Position numbers and translations under genes: made by a program
Source of the DNA: Bin87 sp965197635
GTDB taxonomy: Bacteria; Chloroflexota; Dehalococcoidia; Lucifugimonadales; UBA3495
Direction: 5' to 3'
NCBI GenBank assembly: GCA_965197635.1
Contig: CBDANN010000005.1
Coordinates: forward strand, 124,001 to 188,000
Length of the DNA stretch: 64,000 nt
In this document: positions 52,484 to 61,351 of the stretch, piece by piece
Layout: the number at the start of each line of letters is the position of its first letter
Position numbering within the stretch: the first letter of the stretch is position 1
Notes under the pieces: model-generated
What the model was told of the DNA's origin: nothing
What the model saw: only the letters and a program-made list of their open reading frames with translations
Database searches by the model: none

Positions 52484-52993
52484 CTAGGCGCGGCCCGACG
52501 TAACGTCCACCGCGCCGGCCTCGCTCAGAATTTCCGTAACTCGGGGACCCTGTTCCGCGCCCGCGTTGACCAGCACGCCGATCATGCCCCGGCTGATGCG
52601 GTCATCCGAAAGGCCGTTTCGGAAGTTGGGGCGCAATGCCAACGCCAAACCAATCACGGCGAACAGGATCGCTCCCAGTATCGCGCCGGTGTAGCAGATG
52701 ACGGCCAGCGGCGGCAATGCCAGTATCGGTTTGTCCCCGGTGGTCATGGGAACCGCGAGCGGCGTCATTCCGGTGACGATCAGCGCCACGATGATGCCCA
52801 CCGCGCCGCCCACCAGCGGCCACCAGAAAAGGCGGTGTTTTTCCATTCGTTCGCCGAAGGCGCCCTCAGGGTAGGGCACGTCGGTCAGGAAGTGGTAATC
52901 CGATTCCGCGACGCCAGCCGACTTCAGCGCGTCGCCAGCGTCGGCGGCGGCGTTCGCGTCCTCGAACAATCCCAGAATTGCTTGCGTTGCCAT
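52484..52993 (-). CDS. actD: Alternative complex III subunit ActD (DUF3341), copy 2
   Basis: 169 residues, DUF3341 family. The N-terminal cytosolic ferredoxin-like part (AILGLFEDANAAADAGDALK, DVPYPEGAFGERM) precedes two membrane helices (PLVGGAVGIIVALIVTG and LAVICYTGAILGAILFAVIG). ActD is a structural membrane subunit of the Act complex. It is a paralogue of the next gene, with about half of the positions visibly identical. Tandem ActD genes are unusual. Confidence 0.88.
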   Translation of the reverse strand: MATQAILGLFEDANAAADAGDALKSAGVAESDYHFLTDVPYPEGAFGERMEKHRLFWWPLVGGAVGIIVALIVTGMTPLAVPMTTGDKPILALPPLAVICYTGAILGAILFAVIGLALALRPNFRNGLSDDRISRGMIGVLVNAGAEQGPRVTEILSEAGAVDVTSGRA

Positions 52994-53013
52994 GGCGATA
53001 AATCCGGCCCTTC

Positions 53014-53523
53014 CTACTCGTCCGTCTTGACGTCTACGGCGCCCGCTGCGTTCATTATTTGCACCACGTCCCGGCTCTGCTCTGCCTCGGCGTTCACGCG
53101 CAAACCCAGCAGACCTTGCGTAATGCGGTTGTCGTAAATTCCCAACTGGAACTTGGGCAACCGAGACTCAAAGATGATGCCGATGACCGTGAACAGGATC
53201 GCCCCCAGCATCGTACCCTCGTAGCAAACGATTGCCATCGGCGGTAGCGACAGCACCGGCTTTCCGCCGGTAACCAGGGGGTAGGCCACCTGGGTCATCG
53301 CCGTGATCATGATGCCTGAAGTCAACCCCAACAGCGCGCCGATGAACGGGTACAAATACAGCCGGTGCGGCTCTTCCCGCTCGCCCAGGGATCCTTCAGG
53401 ATACGGCGCGTCGGTCAGGAAGTCGTAGTCGGTGTCGGGTATCCCGGCGGACTTGAGCGCGTCGCCGGCGGTGGCGGCGGACTCGCCGTCCTGGAACAGC
53501 CCCAATATTGCTTGCTTTGCCAT
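53014..53523 (-). CDS. actD: Alternative complex III subunit ActD (DUF3341), copy 1
   Basis: 169 residues from the ATG at 53523 (two codons longer if the GTG at 53529 is used). It has the same layout as its neighbour: AILGLFQDGESAATAGDALK, DAPYPEGSLGEREEPHR, then helices PFIGALLGLTSGIMITAMT and MAIVCYEGTMLGAILFTVIG. It lies 82 bases downstream of the NrfD-type gene and 20 bases before the second ActD gene. Confidence 0.88.
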   Translation of the reverse strand: MAKQAILGLFQDGESAATAGDALKSAGIPDTDYDFLTDAPYPEGSLGEREEPHRLYLYPFIGALLGLTSGIMITAMTQVAYPLVTGGKPVLSLPPMAIVCYEGTMLGAILFTVIGIIFESRLPKFQLGIYDNRITQGLLGLRVNAEAEQSRDVVQIMNAAGAVDVKTDE

Positions 53524-53605
53524 GGTCACAAACCTAGTTTTGATTGCTGCCGGCCGCGCAACTTTTCGCCATTGCGAGCGGAGCGTGCCGATCCCGTCCC
53601 TGTTG

Positions 53606-54994
53606 CTAGTCCTCTCTGAAGGTGGCCGGCACCGTCCGGCGCCCGATCTGCATTTCCGTCTTGAGAATGCCCCCTTCCTTGATGTCGTACAGGGGCATCA
53701 GCGGGAACACCCTGCTGAACAGCAGCATCAGCATCGATACGAAGGCGAACGTCGCGCCCACGATCAGCGCCTCCGCCGGCTGCGGCAGATAGTCGTTCCA
53801 CGTGAAGCTCTGGAATTGCTTGTTGGCCTGGCCGGGCACGAACAGCAGATAACGTTCCAGCCACATACCCACGTTCACCGAAATACAGGCCGCCGACATT
53901 ATCCAAAGGTTGCGACGCCATGCCTTTGGGAGCCACAGGATGACCGGCAGGAAGTAGGTAATGCCGACGAAAATAATCATCCAGATGTTGTACGCCACAC
54001 CGTGGTGCCCCGGCAGGAACTGCAAAGCGCGTACCGCCAATTCGTCCCCTTCGAGGCCGTAGATACCGAAGATGATCTCCATCACCAGGAAGTAGAACCA
54101 CCCGGTGGCGACGACGATGAGCAAACGGCCCAGCGCGTCGATGTGCTCGTGCCGGATGTAGTCCTGCCAGCCGTAGGCCCACCGCAGCAGGATCATGGCG
54201 AACACCACCGCGGACACGCCGGAGTGGACCGCGCCCACCACGAAGTAGGGCGCGAACACCGTGCTGTGCCACGACTTGATCGCCACCGCCATGCCGAAGT
54301 CCCAGGACACGATGGAGTGCACGGACACGAACACCGGCAGGATTAGCGCCGAAAGCAGCACGCCCGCGATGATCTGCAGCTTCCACTGCCGCGGGTTGCC
54401 TTCCCAGCCCATTGCCAGCATCGTGTACACCATCTTCGGCCAGCCGGTGGTCCGGTCTCGCAGCACTGCGAAGTCCGGCACCAGCGCGATCAATACGAAC
54501 AGAGTGGAGGAGGTGAGATAGGTCAAAATCGCGGACGGGTCCCACACCAGCGGTGTGCGGATGTTGGGCCAAACGCCCCGCGCGAAGTCGTAGGGGAACG
54601 CCCAGTACAGGATGCGCCAGGGCCGGCCGGTGTGGATGATCGGCATGATCATCGCCGTCATCAGCGAGAAGATGGTCAGCACTTCGGCGGCCCGCGTCGC
54701 CGGCCGCCGCCATTCGGCCTTGGCCAAGCGCAGAATGGCGGAAAGCATCACGCCGGCGTGGCTGATACCGATCCAGAACACGAAGTTGGTGATGAAGAAG
54801 CCCCATGCCACCTTGTAGTTCAGGCCGGTGATACCCAATCCACGGTCAATCATCACGCCGACGGTGATGCTGGCTGCCAATACCACCAACCCAAGCAACG
54901 ACACCACCGGCCAGTACCAGCGCGGCGTTTCCAGTATTGACCGCAGCAGGTCCCGGTTGACTTGCGCTGCGGGTAGGACCTTGCCTTCCTGCAT
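53606..54994 (-). CDS. actC: Alternative complex III subunit ActC (NrfD-type quinol-binding)
   Basis: 462-residue NrfD/PsrC-type protein with about ten membrane helices. The block WGFFITNFVFWIGISHAGVM, AILRLAKAEWRRP and MIMPIIHTGRPW matches ActC closely, with the His/Asp residues of the quinol site. It should oxidise quinol at the outer side of the membrane and pass electrons to the iron-sulfur subunit. Its C-terminus is a soluble tail (GGILKTEMQIGRRTVP). It is followed by the two ActD genes and preceded by the second NrfD-type gene. Confidence 0.88.
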   Translation of the reverse strand: MQEGKVLPAAQVNRDLLRSILETPRWYWPVVSLLGLVVLAASITVGVMIDRGLGITGLNYKVAWGFFITNFVFWIGISHAGVMLSAILRLAKAEWRRPATRAAEVLTIFSLMTAMIMPIIHTGRPWRILYWAFPYDFARGVWPNIRTPLVWDPSAILTYLTSSTLFVLIALVPDFAVLRDRTTGWPKMVYTMLAMGWEGNPRQWKLQIIAGVLLSALILPVFVSVHSIVSWDFGMAVAIKSWHSTVFAPYFVVGAVHSGVSAVVFAMILLRWAYGWQDYIRHEHIDALGRLLIVVATGWFYFLVMEIIFGIYGLEGDELAVRALQFLPGHHGVAYNIWMIIFVGITYFLPVILWLPKAWRRNLWIMSAACISVNVGMWLERYLLFVPGQANKQFQSFTWNDYLPQPAEALIVGATFAFVSMLMLLFSRVFPLMPLYDIKEGGILKTEMQIGRRTVPATFRED

Positions 54995-55101
54995 TTTGCC
55001 TTACTCTTACCTGTAGTCGCCCGGTTGGTGTTCTTCGTTACTTTTGTCGGATGTCATTGCGAGCGTAGCGCGGCAATCTCGTCGCGCGTAAGCGTGCGTC
55101 C

Positions 55102-56658
55102 CTATTCCGGCTTCGCCATCACGAGGTAGCGGCCACGGATGAGCGTATCAACCCGTTGGTACATTGATCCTTCCTTCACCTCCCACATCGACAGCGGGGG
55201 AAGCAGCATCGTGCCGACGCGGAACACCAGCATTACGATGCCCACGCCGCCCAGCAGCATGAAGATGTCCCAGAGGTCGGGGAAAGTCGCGGCGGGCACG
55301 TCGCACACCTGGGTCGCCGTCGCCTGGCACAGCAGCGCCGGCAGCGCGAACGCCTCGGAAGGCAGGAAGTACAGGCCGTCCAGGTCCGCCGGCGCTGCCG
55401 CGAACGCCGCCGCAAAGATCCGCACGTGCCACAGCATCAGGCCGATCAGGATGAACACGCCGGCCAGCGGCGCGCCCCAGCCCAGCCGTCGGGCGTGGTT
55501 GGATACCAGTATCGGGAACGGTATGAAGAAGGTGAAGAACAGCTGCGCCCAGAAGATGCCGACGTACGAATCGAACATCAGGTAGTTCAGGATCGCCTGC
55601 TCAACCTCAAGGCGCCCGTACCAGTAGGTGATGAAAAACGCGAACAGGTGGTAGGTATGCAGGAGCGTCAGGCCCAGCAGCACCTTGCTCGCCGCCCAGA
55701 AGGGCGCCTGCCCGATGTACTCCCGGTAGCCGCCCCATCGCCGGAGCGCGTAGGCAGTTACCAGTATCAACGCCAGACCGCTCTGGAAACTGATCACGGT
55801 GTAGAAGGGCGGGAGGATGGAGTCCTTCCATCCCGGTATCATCGCCATCGCGAAGTCGCTGACCACCAGGAACTGGACGAATACCACCAGCATGAAGTAG
55901 AACGCGCCCAAAATGGCCAGTCCGGCCTTCTGTATCTGCCATTGCCGCTTGGTTCCGTACCAGCCGCCGGCCAGCCTTTGATACAGCGAAGCCCTGAAAC
56001 CCGACACCAGCCCGCGGCTCTGCGCCATGTCCGGCATGGACGCCAGCCACAGGATCGACAGGGAGCAGACCGCCAACCCGATCATGGCCGCCATCAGCCA
56101 GCCCGCCGGGTTGTTCAGCTCCTGGAACCAGATCGACCGCCGCACCATCTGTTCCATCTCTCCGCTGCTGTTCGTCGTCATCACCCCGATGTCGGGCAAC
56201 GCGATCAGCGCGGGGATAAACAGCAGGATGTTGACAATGCTTACCAGTGAGAATATTTCCGCGACGCGCGAAAGCGGCCGCCGCCAGTGGCTCTTGGTGA
56301 ACCGGAAGGCGCAGGCCGCCAGCGGCGCGGAGGCCGTCAGCGTGAACACGAAAGCGAACGCCGCGACGTAAAATCCCCAGGCCCGGTGGTCCGAGAACCC
56401 GGCGGTCGCCACCTTGAGTACAAACCCGACGATGCCCAGTATGGTCAGCGCTCCGCCAACGATAAACACCATGCGGAGCAGGCCCGAACCGGCCTGGTTC
56501 TTCGCGGTGACCTCGGCCACCAGCCCCGTCCGTTCGGGGATAACCCACATCTCCGGGCCAAAATGCCCGTGCTCATGAGCATCATGCTCGTGAGCGTCGT
56601 GCTCGTGCCCCGGTGCCTCGGGCCCCTGTCCAGGGTGGGCCTGCGCTTCGCTTGCCAT
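55102..56658 (-). CDS. Second NrfD-type subunit of the Act complex (ActF-like), with His-rich N-terminus
   Basis: 518-residue polytopic protein with about ten helices. It resembles NrfD/ActF-type subunits (WGFYVAAFAFVFTLTASAPL, FRFTKSHWRRPLSRVAE, WGAPLAGVFILIGLMLW). Before the first helix are about 65 residues with a histidine-rich stretch (HEHDAHEHDAHEHGHFGPE), which could bind metal. The ATG overlaps the stop of the iron-sulfur gene (TGATG), so translation is coupled. Whether it plays the ActF role or is a second ActC is unclear; gene order places it between ActB and ActC. Confidence 0.8.
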   Translation of the reverse strand: MASEAQAHPGQGPEAPGHEHDAHEHDAHEHGHFGPEMWVIPERTGLVAEVTAKNQAGSGLLRMVFIVGGALTILGIVGFVLKVATAGFSDHRAWGFYVAAFAFVFTLTASAPLAACAFRFTKSHWRRPLSRVAEIFSLVSIVNILLFIPALIALPDIGVMTTNSSGEMEQMVRRSIWFQELNNPAGWLMAAMIGLAVCSLSILWLASMPDMAQSRGLVSGFRASLYQRLAGGWYGTKRQWQIQKAGLAILGAFYFMLVVFVQFLVVSDFAMAMIPGWKDSILPPFYTVISFQSGLALILVTAYALRRWGGYREYIGQAPFWAASKVLLGLTLLHTYHLFAFFITYWYGRLEVEQAILNYLMFDSYVGIFWAQLFFTFFIPFPILVSNHARRLGWGAPLAGVFILIGLMLWHVRIFAAAFAAAPADLDGLYFLPSEAFALPALLCQATATQVCDVPAATFPDLWDIFMLLGGVGIVMLVFRVGTMLLPPLSMWEVKEGSMYQRVDTLIRGRYLVMAKPE

Positions 56659-57446
56659 CAGTGTCCGCCCCTACTCGCCAGCGGGTACTGGTCAACTTTC
56701 TTCAGGTAGATGACGCTGGGACGGGTGTTCATCTCTTCCAGCAGTCGGTAGCCTCGCGTCTCCCGGTCGTGCTCGCCGTGCCCGGGGTGCGCGTTCACGT
56801 CGTCAAAGTACGGCTTGATGGCGGTACTGTCATCCATCAGGTCGCCGAACATCAGGGCGTTGGTGGGGCAGGCCTGCACGCAGGCCGGGTCGTAATTGCC
56901 CCCGGTGATGCGCTCGTCGTTCAGCCTCTGACCGCCGCGAGCTTCAACCTCGATCTCCCCCCGCCGGATGCGCTGCACGCAGAAAGTGCATTTCTCGGTG
57001 ATACCCCGCGTCCGCACCGTGACGTCCGGGTTCAGCTGGTTCTCCAGCCTGGCCGGCCAGTTGGGATGCCAGAAGTTGAACATCCGCACCTGGTAGGGGC
57101 AGTTGTTGATGCAGTACCTGGTGCCCACGCAGCGGTTATAGACCTGGACGTTCAGGCCCTCTTCGTTGTGGTAGGTGGCAAACACCGGGCAGACCGGTTC
57201 GCAGGGCGCGTTCTCGCAGTGCTGGCACAACACGGGCATGAACCGCGCCTTCGTGTTGGGGTATTCCCCTTCCCAGTAGCGCTCAATGCGGATCCACTCG
57301 TAGGCCCGGTTCTGCAGAAAATAGTCCTTGGTGTTGATGGGGATGTTGTTCTCCGCCTGGCAAGCGACCACACAGGCCTGGCAGCCCGTGCACTTGTCCA
57401 GGTCAACGACCATTCCCCATTTGTGGGCAAACTCGGCGTTTGGCAT
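56658..57446 (-). CDS. actB2: Iron-sulfur subunit of the Act complex (C-terminal half of ActB)
   Basis: 262 residues carrying four cluster-binding sets: CTGCQACVVAC, CQHCENAPCEPVCP, CVGTRYCINNCPYQ and CTFCVQR with CVQACP. This is the ferredoxin domain that is fused to the molybdopterin-like domain in the usual ActB. It would receive electrons from the quinol subunit and hand them to pentahaem ActA. There is no twin-arginine signal of its own; it is presumably carried out with its partner, which has one. The partner ends 41 bases upstream. Confidence 0.9.
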   Translation of the reverse strand: MPNAEFAHKWGMVVDLDKCTGCQACVVACQAENNIPINTKDYFLQNRAYEWIRIERYWEGEYPNTKARFMPVLCQHCENAPCEPVCPVFATYHNEEGLNVQVYNRCVGTRYCINNCPYQVRMFNFWHPNWPARLENQLNPDVTVRTRGITEKCTFCVQRIRRGEIEVEARGGQRLNDERITGGNYDPACVQACPTNALMFGDLMDDSTAIKPYFDDVNAHPGHGEHDRETRGYRLLEEMNTRPSVIYLKKVDQYPLASRGGH

Positions 57447-57487
57447 CTTTCAGTCGTCACGAGGGCCGGCCACTGCTGTCGCCGGGC

Positions 57488-59698
57488 CTAGTGACTCTCC
57501 CCCTCGGTAACGCTTTTGAATACCTGTTCGGCGGGATGTTCGCCAACCTCCCGGCTGGTGTAGCCGCCCTCCATCTTGGAAACCGCCATGCTGTCGCCCG
57601 TAGGCGTTATCGTGCAGCGGTTCGCGCTCCACGCCAGCCCGCCGCTTCCGTCCACCTCGGCCACCGCCAGGATGGACATCACGTTGCCACTCTCCCGCGG
57701 GTCCCGGTCGGTGGCGTAATTCGACCCAATCCGCTGGCCGCCGCCCATGGGCACTGCCGCGATACCCGGCGGTGAGCCTGGGTTCAGGTACACCAACGCT
57801 TGTATGCTGCCGGCCGACGTCGTGATGTTCACCACGTCGCCCTCGCGGAGACCCATCTTCTTGCCCTGTGCTTCGTTGATGTCGACCCACGTCTGCCATG
57901 CCACCGTGGTCAGCGGGTCCGGCGTGCTCTGCGCCCAGGGCAGGTGGGCGTTCCGCCCATCGAGTATCGTGTGGTGGGCAAAGGGTTGCAGCTGGAAATC
58001 CCCTGAACCCTGCATCTGCGGCATTGCCGCCATGCCCGCTATGTCGTTCAGCATCCCGCTGGATGGAGCCGACGCCCTGGCGGTCGCGCTCTCATCCCAC
58101 CAGCCGCCGTTCTTCAGAGTTTCGGTGAAATCCGCACCCAGTTCGGCAACGTTGGCCCGGATCAAGTCCTCGTAGCTGGCGGCGGGCATGGCGTCGCCGT
58201 ATCCCAGGTCGGCCGCAGCAGTCAGCAGGATGTCAGCGAAACTGCGCGGGTCCAGATCGGCCAGCGGGTTCACCACCGGTTGCTGCACCGCGTACACCTT
58301 GTGGCCTGGCGCGGGGTTTGGCGCGTCGTCGCCCCAGTTTTCCAGTCCCGCCCGGTCGGGGATGATGAGGTCGGCCATGGCGGCCGTATCGTCGAGGAAC
58401 GGGCTGGCGCTGATGACCACCACGTTCTCGTTGGCCAGCGCCTCACGGACGCCGGCGCCAGCCGGAAGCCCGCGCACCGGGTCGGCGTTATGCACTAGTA
58501 CCATGCGGGCGCGCCCACCGTTGATTTCGGAAACGGCTTGCCGCCAGTCCTGCAACGTGGCGTGAGGCGCATTGCTCGGCGCGCTGGCAATCGGCGCACC
58601 CGCGTCGGGTTGCAACCCGCCGGCCTTGCCCACGTTGCCGAGCAGATGGTTCAGGATCAAAGCCGCCGAAGCGTTGAACTTTCCGTTGCTGTACGCTCCG
58701 GCCTCTCCGCCACCGCCGATAACCAACCCGCCGTGCGCCATTTTGCCCGCGAGCTCTTCAAAGAAATGCCCTACGCTGCCGCCGTCCAGCGCCGCCTCGG
58801 GTATCTGCAACATTCCGGCAACGGCATCCGGGCGGAAATTGCTCAACGCAGCCGCATCCCCCTCCGCCATGCCATTTTCCACCAACGTGGACGCCAGGGC
58901 CATCGCGGCATACCCTTCCGAACCCGGCGCAATCGGCACCCACTTGTCCGCGTTGGCCGCCGTCATGGAGTATCGCGAGCCGAAATGGATGTGCCGTCCA
59001 CGGTGATCTTTACCTCGGAACTTCCCGTAAGCCACCGAATATGCCGTCGGGTTGCCCCAGGTGGACAGGAAATCCGACCCAAAGCTCACCAATGTTTCTG
59101 CGTTTTCGATGTCATGCCACGGCATCCGGGTGGTGCCCAGGATGTCCTGCGCCGCCGCGCCGTAGGCCGAATCGTCCAGCGGGTCATAGCGCAGGTGCCG
59201 TCCGCCAAACCCTTCCGCGAAAGCCTTGCAGATGTGGGCGAAGCCGGCGCATTGGGTCTCCGTTATCAACAGCATCCCGTCGCCCCGGTCGTCCACCGCC
59301 GCGTTGAAACGGTTCAGCGCTTCTTCCCAACTTATGGAACGATAGCGTCCCGAACCGCGCGGCCCGCTGCGCAGCATGGGGCCGGCAATGCGGTCGGGAT
59401 GATAGAGCGACTGCAAAATGGCGTCGGCCGCCGGCGACTGCTTGCCGTGGTTGGTCGGGAAACGCGGGTTGCCCCGCACCTTCTTGGCGCGGCCTTCCAT
59501 GACCCGCACCAGTATTCCTTGTCCACCAGGCGCCGAGGGGTCGTAAGTCGCGTACCAGTTGTCCCGGCCCTTCACCAAGTCTTCGGGGATCAGCGCCGGG
59601 CTCTGCACCCGCAGCTCGTCGTCAAACAGGTCACAGGCGATCGCTCCGGTTGCAGCGATGCCAGCCCAGGCGAGGAAGTTGCGGCGCGTTAGTTTCAT
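57488..59698 (-). CDS. actB1: Molybdopterin-oxidoreductase-like subunit of the Act complex (N-terminal half of ActB)
   Basis: 736 residues. A twin-arginine signal (RRNFLAWAGIAATGAIAC) starts the protein. The rest is a molybdopterin-oxidoreductase-type domain (ISWEEALNRFNAAVDDRGDG, ETQCAGFAHICKAF, VSFGSDFLSTWGNP, LVHNADPVRGLPAGAG, FLDDTAAMADLIIPD) ending in the dinucleotide-binding beta barrel. In Act complexes this domain carries no molybdenum cofactor and serves as structure; whether this one binds cofactor is unknown. Normally it is fused to the iron-sulfur domain in one ActB; here they are separate genes. Confidence 0.88.
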   Translation of the reverse strand: MKLTRRNFLAWAGIAATGAIACDLFDDELRVQSPALIPEDLVKGRDNWYATYDPSAPGGQGILVRVMEGRAKKVRGNPRFPTNHGKQSPAADAILQSLYHPDRIAGPMLRSGPRGSGRYRSISWEEALNRFNAAVDDRGDGMLLITETQCAGFAHICKAFAEGFGGRHLRYDPLDDSAYGAAAQDILGTTRMPWHDIENAETLVSFGSDFLSTWGNPTAYSVAYGKFRGKDHRGRHIHFGSRYSMTAANADKWVPIAPGSEGYAAMALASTLVENGMAEGDAAALSNFRPDAVAGMLQIPEAALDGGSVGHFFEELAGKMAHGGLVIGGGGEAGAYSNGKFNASAALILNHLLGNVGKAGGLQPDAGAPIASAPSNAPHATLQDWRQAVSEINGGRARMVLVHNADPVRGLPAGAGVREALANENVVVISASPFLDDTAAMADLIIPDRAGLENWGDDAPNPAPGHKVYAVQQPVVNPLADLDPRSFADILLTAAADLGYGDAMPAASYEDLIRANVAELGADFTETLKNGGWWDESATARASAPSSGMLNDIAGMAAMPQMQGSGDFQLQPFAHHTILDGRNAHLPWAQSTPDPLTTVAWQTWVDINEAQGKKMGLREGDVVNITTSAGSIQALVYLNPGSPPGIAAVPMGGGQRIGSNYATDRDPRESGNVMSILAVAEVDGSGGLAWSANRCTITPTGDSMAVSKMEGGYTSREVGEHPAEQVFKSVTEGESH

Positions 59699-59741
59699 AG
59701 GTCAAAAATCCGGGTACAGAAATCCGGTTGCAGCGTACGTT

Positions 59742-60419
59742 CTACTTATGGCAGACAGTACAGTCGGTGCTTACGTCGTTTTGCCGGTGGCAGTCCAGGC
59801 AGGTGCCCATTTTCAGCGATTGGCCGTCCTGCGGTTGTACTTCTTCCATGTGCGCCACGTCGCCATGGCATACGGAACATGCTTCGGGCAGCGACACCGG
59901 CAGGTTCATCGGCTTTTCATCGCCAATCGGTAGAGTTACCGTGCGTTGTTCTCCCTGCGTCAGGAACCGTATGTGCGCTTCATGGACGAACCTCACGTGG
60001 TCCGGCACCCGGTGCACTCGCTCCCAGTCAATGGGCCGTTCTTCAGCATGCTTGTCCAACACTCGCTGGATGTTGATGAGCGTCTCCGGCTCAACGGCGT
60101 CGCTCACTACATTCCCACCATTGACCTGCTTGTGGCAAATGACGCACACCTCGACCGCCGGCACGGTGGCTGCGGCTCCGGTGGTGACGTTGCGATGGCA
60201 GAACTCGCACTGGATGGCGTGGCCGCCGTCCTCAACCGACCCGGCGTGAACCGTGTGCGGGAATGGGATCGGCTGGTCCGGAGCGTCGCCCCAGCCGAAG
60301 GGCGGGTTGGTGAACCAGGATATGAACAGCACCACCAAGATAAAAGCGACGATGGCGGTGACTACGAACCCGGCGATTGCCAGGGGTATCAACTGTCGGG
60401 GTGGTGGCAGGGGAGGCAT
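59742..60419 (-). CDS. actA: Alternative complex III subunit ActA (pentahaem cytochrome c)
   Basis: 225 residues: one N-terminal membrane helix (LAIAGFVVTAIVAFILVVLF) then an extracytoplasmic domain with five haem-attachment motifs: CEFCH (Cys71), CVICH (Cys92), CSVCH, CLDCH and CTVCH. HTVHAG and HEAHIRF supply axial histidines. It is the electron-receiving multihaem subunit of alternative complex III, first of the recognisable act genes. Its maturation needs the cytochrome c maturation system, parts of which (CcmF, CcmH, thioredoxin) lie at the other end of this gene block. Confidence 0.93.
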   Translation of the reverse strand: MPPLPPPRQLIPLAIAGFVVTAIVAFILVVLFISWFTNPPFGWGDAPDQPIPFPHTVHAGSVEDGGHAIQCEFCHRNVTTGAAATVPAVEVCVICHKQVNGGNVVSDAVEPETLINIQRVLDKHAEERPIDWERVHRVPDHVRFVHEAHIRFLTQGEQRTVTLPIGDEKPMNLPVSLPEACSVCHGDVAHMEEVQPQDGQSLKMGTCLDCHRQNDVSTDCTVCHK

Positions 60420-60530
60420 TTGGTTTGGATGGGTCGGTAAGCGGCGGGTGTTGGTGGGGGTGATGGCGTCGCCTAGCGGCCGTAGCCTACCTTGCTGGCG
60501 TTGCGAGCTTGGCGCGGCAACTGCCGGATG

Positions 60531-60833
60531 CTACATAAACAGGCGGTCCCAGACGTTCAGCAGGGTGATCGGCGTCTGCGTTATGGTCAGGATCATCATC
60601 ACCACGGCCCCGGCCAGCGCCGCCACGCCGATTACCGTTATCGGTATCCGCAAACGGGCGAACATCGCCGGGTACGTTCCGGTGCGCACGCCGGACGGAA
60701 TCAGCCCGTGGGCAATGAGCATACTGAACGCGAAGATGATGATGAGCGGGAAGTAAATCCACAGATAGGTTAGCCAAAGGCTAACATCGCCCCAGAATAT
60801 CGAGGTCATCGCGTTGGGATCGGTTTGCGGCAT
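60531..60833 (-). CDS. Small membrane protein upstream of ActA
   Basis: About 100 residues with two to three hydrophobic helices (LWIYFPLIIIFAFSMLIAHG, IPITVIGVAALAGAVVMMIL). The start is unclear; ATGs at 60833 and 60809 are possible and neither has a good ribosome binding site. It lies 111 bases before actA on the same strand and may be a small accessory subunit of the complex or an unrelated membrane protein. It is not a known act gene by sequence. Confidence 0.6.
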   Translation of the reverse strand: MPQTDPNAMTSIFWGDVSLWLTYLWIYFPLIIIFAFSMLIAHGLIPSGVRTGTYPAMFARLRIPITVIGVAALAGAVVMMILTITQTPITLLNVWDRLFM

Positions 60834-61351
60834 TTGGTTAGTGAACCTGCGCTCAAAACGACTGATTTCAGGCCTTTCGCCAATGGCTGTCCGATGCTCG
60901 GCAGCCGAGATTGCACGGCCCGTTTTTTGGCTGGTGAAAATTATCACATTCACTAGGACGTGTCAACAATTGAAGCCACCCCCGAGCGACCACTTTCGCC
61001 ACTCTCCGCAACCAGTGAACCCGGCACAATCCGTTGTCGTTTTCCTACATTGCAGGCGCAGCGCGGCCACGTTGCAAGCGCCGCAATCGACCGCTGACCG
61101 GCGACGAAAAGAGCAGTCTTTCGTGAACCCGGCGCGCAACCCGGAGCACGGCTACCCCCGTACCAACTCCCACGCAGACGACGCGGACCGCTGTAACCAA
61201 TCCCCTTTAAGTTAAGATTTTACAGATTGATTAATATCGACACAGATGATAATTGACACCATAATTAGCGGATGGTAGTGTCTGCCGGTAATCCGAAAGG
61301 TAGTGGTTTCAACGCCCTCCTTTCGAAAATCGGACGACAGGAGATGACCGC
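60834..61351. other. Divergent intergenic region with promoter
   Basis: About 520 bases between the divergent act and solute-binding-protein units. Its right part is A+T-rich and holds the promoter at 61253-61281. No coding sequence is supported. Confidence 0.5.
61253..61281 (+). promoter_or_regulatory. Putative promoter of the solute-binding protein gene
   Basis: TTGACA at 61253-61258 and TAGTGT at 61276-61281 with a 17-base spacer, 70 bases before the ATG at 61352. A similar pair stands before the next binding-protein gene. Confidence 0.5.
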
